Source of the DNA: Massilia kyonggiensis
GTDB lineage: Bacteria > Pseudomonadota > Gammaproteobacteria > Burkholderiales > Burkholderiaceae_D
Assembly: GCF_024756235.1 (NCBI RefSeq)
Contig: NZ_JANUGY010000013.1
Span: 86,962 to 150,961, forward strand
Direction of reading: 5' to 3'
DNA: 64,000 nucleotides
In this document: piece by piece, positions 63,796 to 64,000 of the stretch
Numbering within the stretch: position 1 is the first letter of the stretch
Layout of the letters: each line of letters starts with the position of its first letter
The notes under the pieces: generated by a model
The model's database searches: none
Told to the model about the DNA's origin: nothing
What the model saw: only the letters and a program-made list of their open reading frames with translations
Made by a program: the position numbers and the translations under genes

Positions 63796-63803
63796 CGTCC
63801 TGA

Positions 63804-63854
63804 AATTCGGGGTCAGAGCACATTTTTCCTTGAATTCGGGGTCAGAGCATATTT
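63804..63854. repeat. Interspersed repeat, tandem direct pair after secA
   Basis: Two forward copies of the repeat: AATTCGGGGTCAGAGCACAT at 63804-63823 continuing TTTT to 63827, and GAATTCGGGGTCAGAGCATA at 63832-63851 continuing TTT to 63854. The second has CATATTT where the first has CACATTT. They are the same element as after ftsZ. Confidence 0.83.
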
Positions 63855-63966
63855 CCGATCAATGTCAGGTCGGGCATCGTTTTCGATGGCAGGTCGCAGT
63901 ATCTCCATGCGAATGCGTGACCCCGTGGCGGTAAGGCGAACGGATTTGCCTGAAAGATCGTGCTCG

Positions 63967-63991
63967 AAAAAGTGCTCTGACCCCGAATTTT
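63967..63991. repeat. Interspersed repeat, inverted copy near the right edge
   Basis: AAAAAGTGCTCTGACCCCGA in 63967-63986 continuing ATTTT is the reverse complement of the repeat, about 112 bp after the forward pair. The intervening 63855-63966 stretch holds no gene. The window ends shortly after, so the cluster may continue. Confidence 0.8.
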
Positions 63992-64000
63992 GCGGAAAAA

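Overview
The window is high-GC chromosomal DNA from a betaproteobacterium, most likely an Oxalobacteraceae member of the Massilia/Telluria/Duganella type. That assignment is an inference from overall protein character, the GC-rich codon usage, the betaproteobacterial order of the division and cell-wall (dcw) cluster, and a CIRCE element in front of rpoH. There is no 16S gene in the window to confirm it. About 55 protein genes, one structured RNA gene (rnpB), several clear terminators and two clusters of a short interspersed repeat can be supported.

Positions 1-24100 are mostly accessory and housekeeping genes in short operons. On the minus strand, positions 1-4790 hold a tightly coupled LytS-type kinase, LytTR regulator, acyltransferase and ABC exporter operon. 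Next come a MocR regulator divergent from a two-domain thioredoxin-like protein and an EamA exporter, a GST, an AraC-type regulator, a CorC/HlyC-type CBS protein, and a NhaR-like LysR regulator divergent from a TerC-like (DUF475), TerD, AIM24, TerZ stress module. A self-regulated GntR-ABC transporter operon follows, then gamma-glutamyltransferase with a lipoprotein, a second GST, a NagX-like membrane acyltransferase and a Tat-exported dienelactone hydrolase.

Positions 24100-29030 carry the minus-strand block rpoH, an orphan HEPN/Abi-like gene, and ftsX-ftsE-ftsY. Heat-shock sigma factor synthesis, septal peptidoglycan hydrolase control (FtsEX) and SRP receptor (FtsY) therefore sit next to a probable defence or toxin gene of foreign character. 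Positions 29200-38400 hold a YjjG-type nucleotidase, a PQQ-type sugar dehydrogenase, a ThDP enzyme, RNase P RNA, glycerol kinase, two small proteins of unknown function and a methyl-accepting chemotaxis protein. A protease-less Lon-like AAA ATPase points back at the chemoreceptor.

Positions 39730-57080 are a complete dcw cluster in the order mraZ-rsmH-ftsL-ftsI-murE-murF-mraY-murD-ftsW-murG-murC-ddl-ftsQ-ftsA-ftsZ, most junctions being 1-4 bp start/stop overlaps. MraZ-box repeats precede mraZ, and ftsZ has its own promoter and a structured leader. After ftsZ come a peroxiredoxin, a GNAT acetyltransferase, an EamA transporter, lpxC, a convergent dciA-like gene and secA. The ends of ftsZ and secA are each followed by a strong terminator and then by clusters of the same short repeat (core GGGGTCAGAGCACATTT). 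The most interesting unexplained signals are the alternative hairpins in the ftsZ leader, the orphan HEPN gene, the DUF475/TerD/AIM24/TerZ module, the repeat clusters, and the coupled unknown gene in front of the chemoreceptor.
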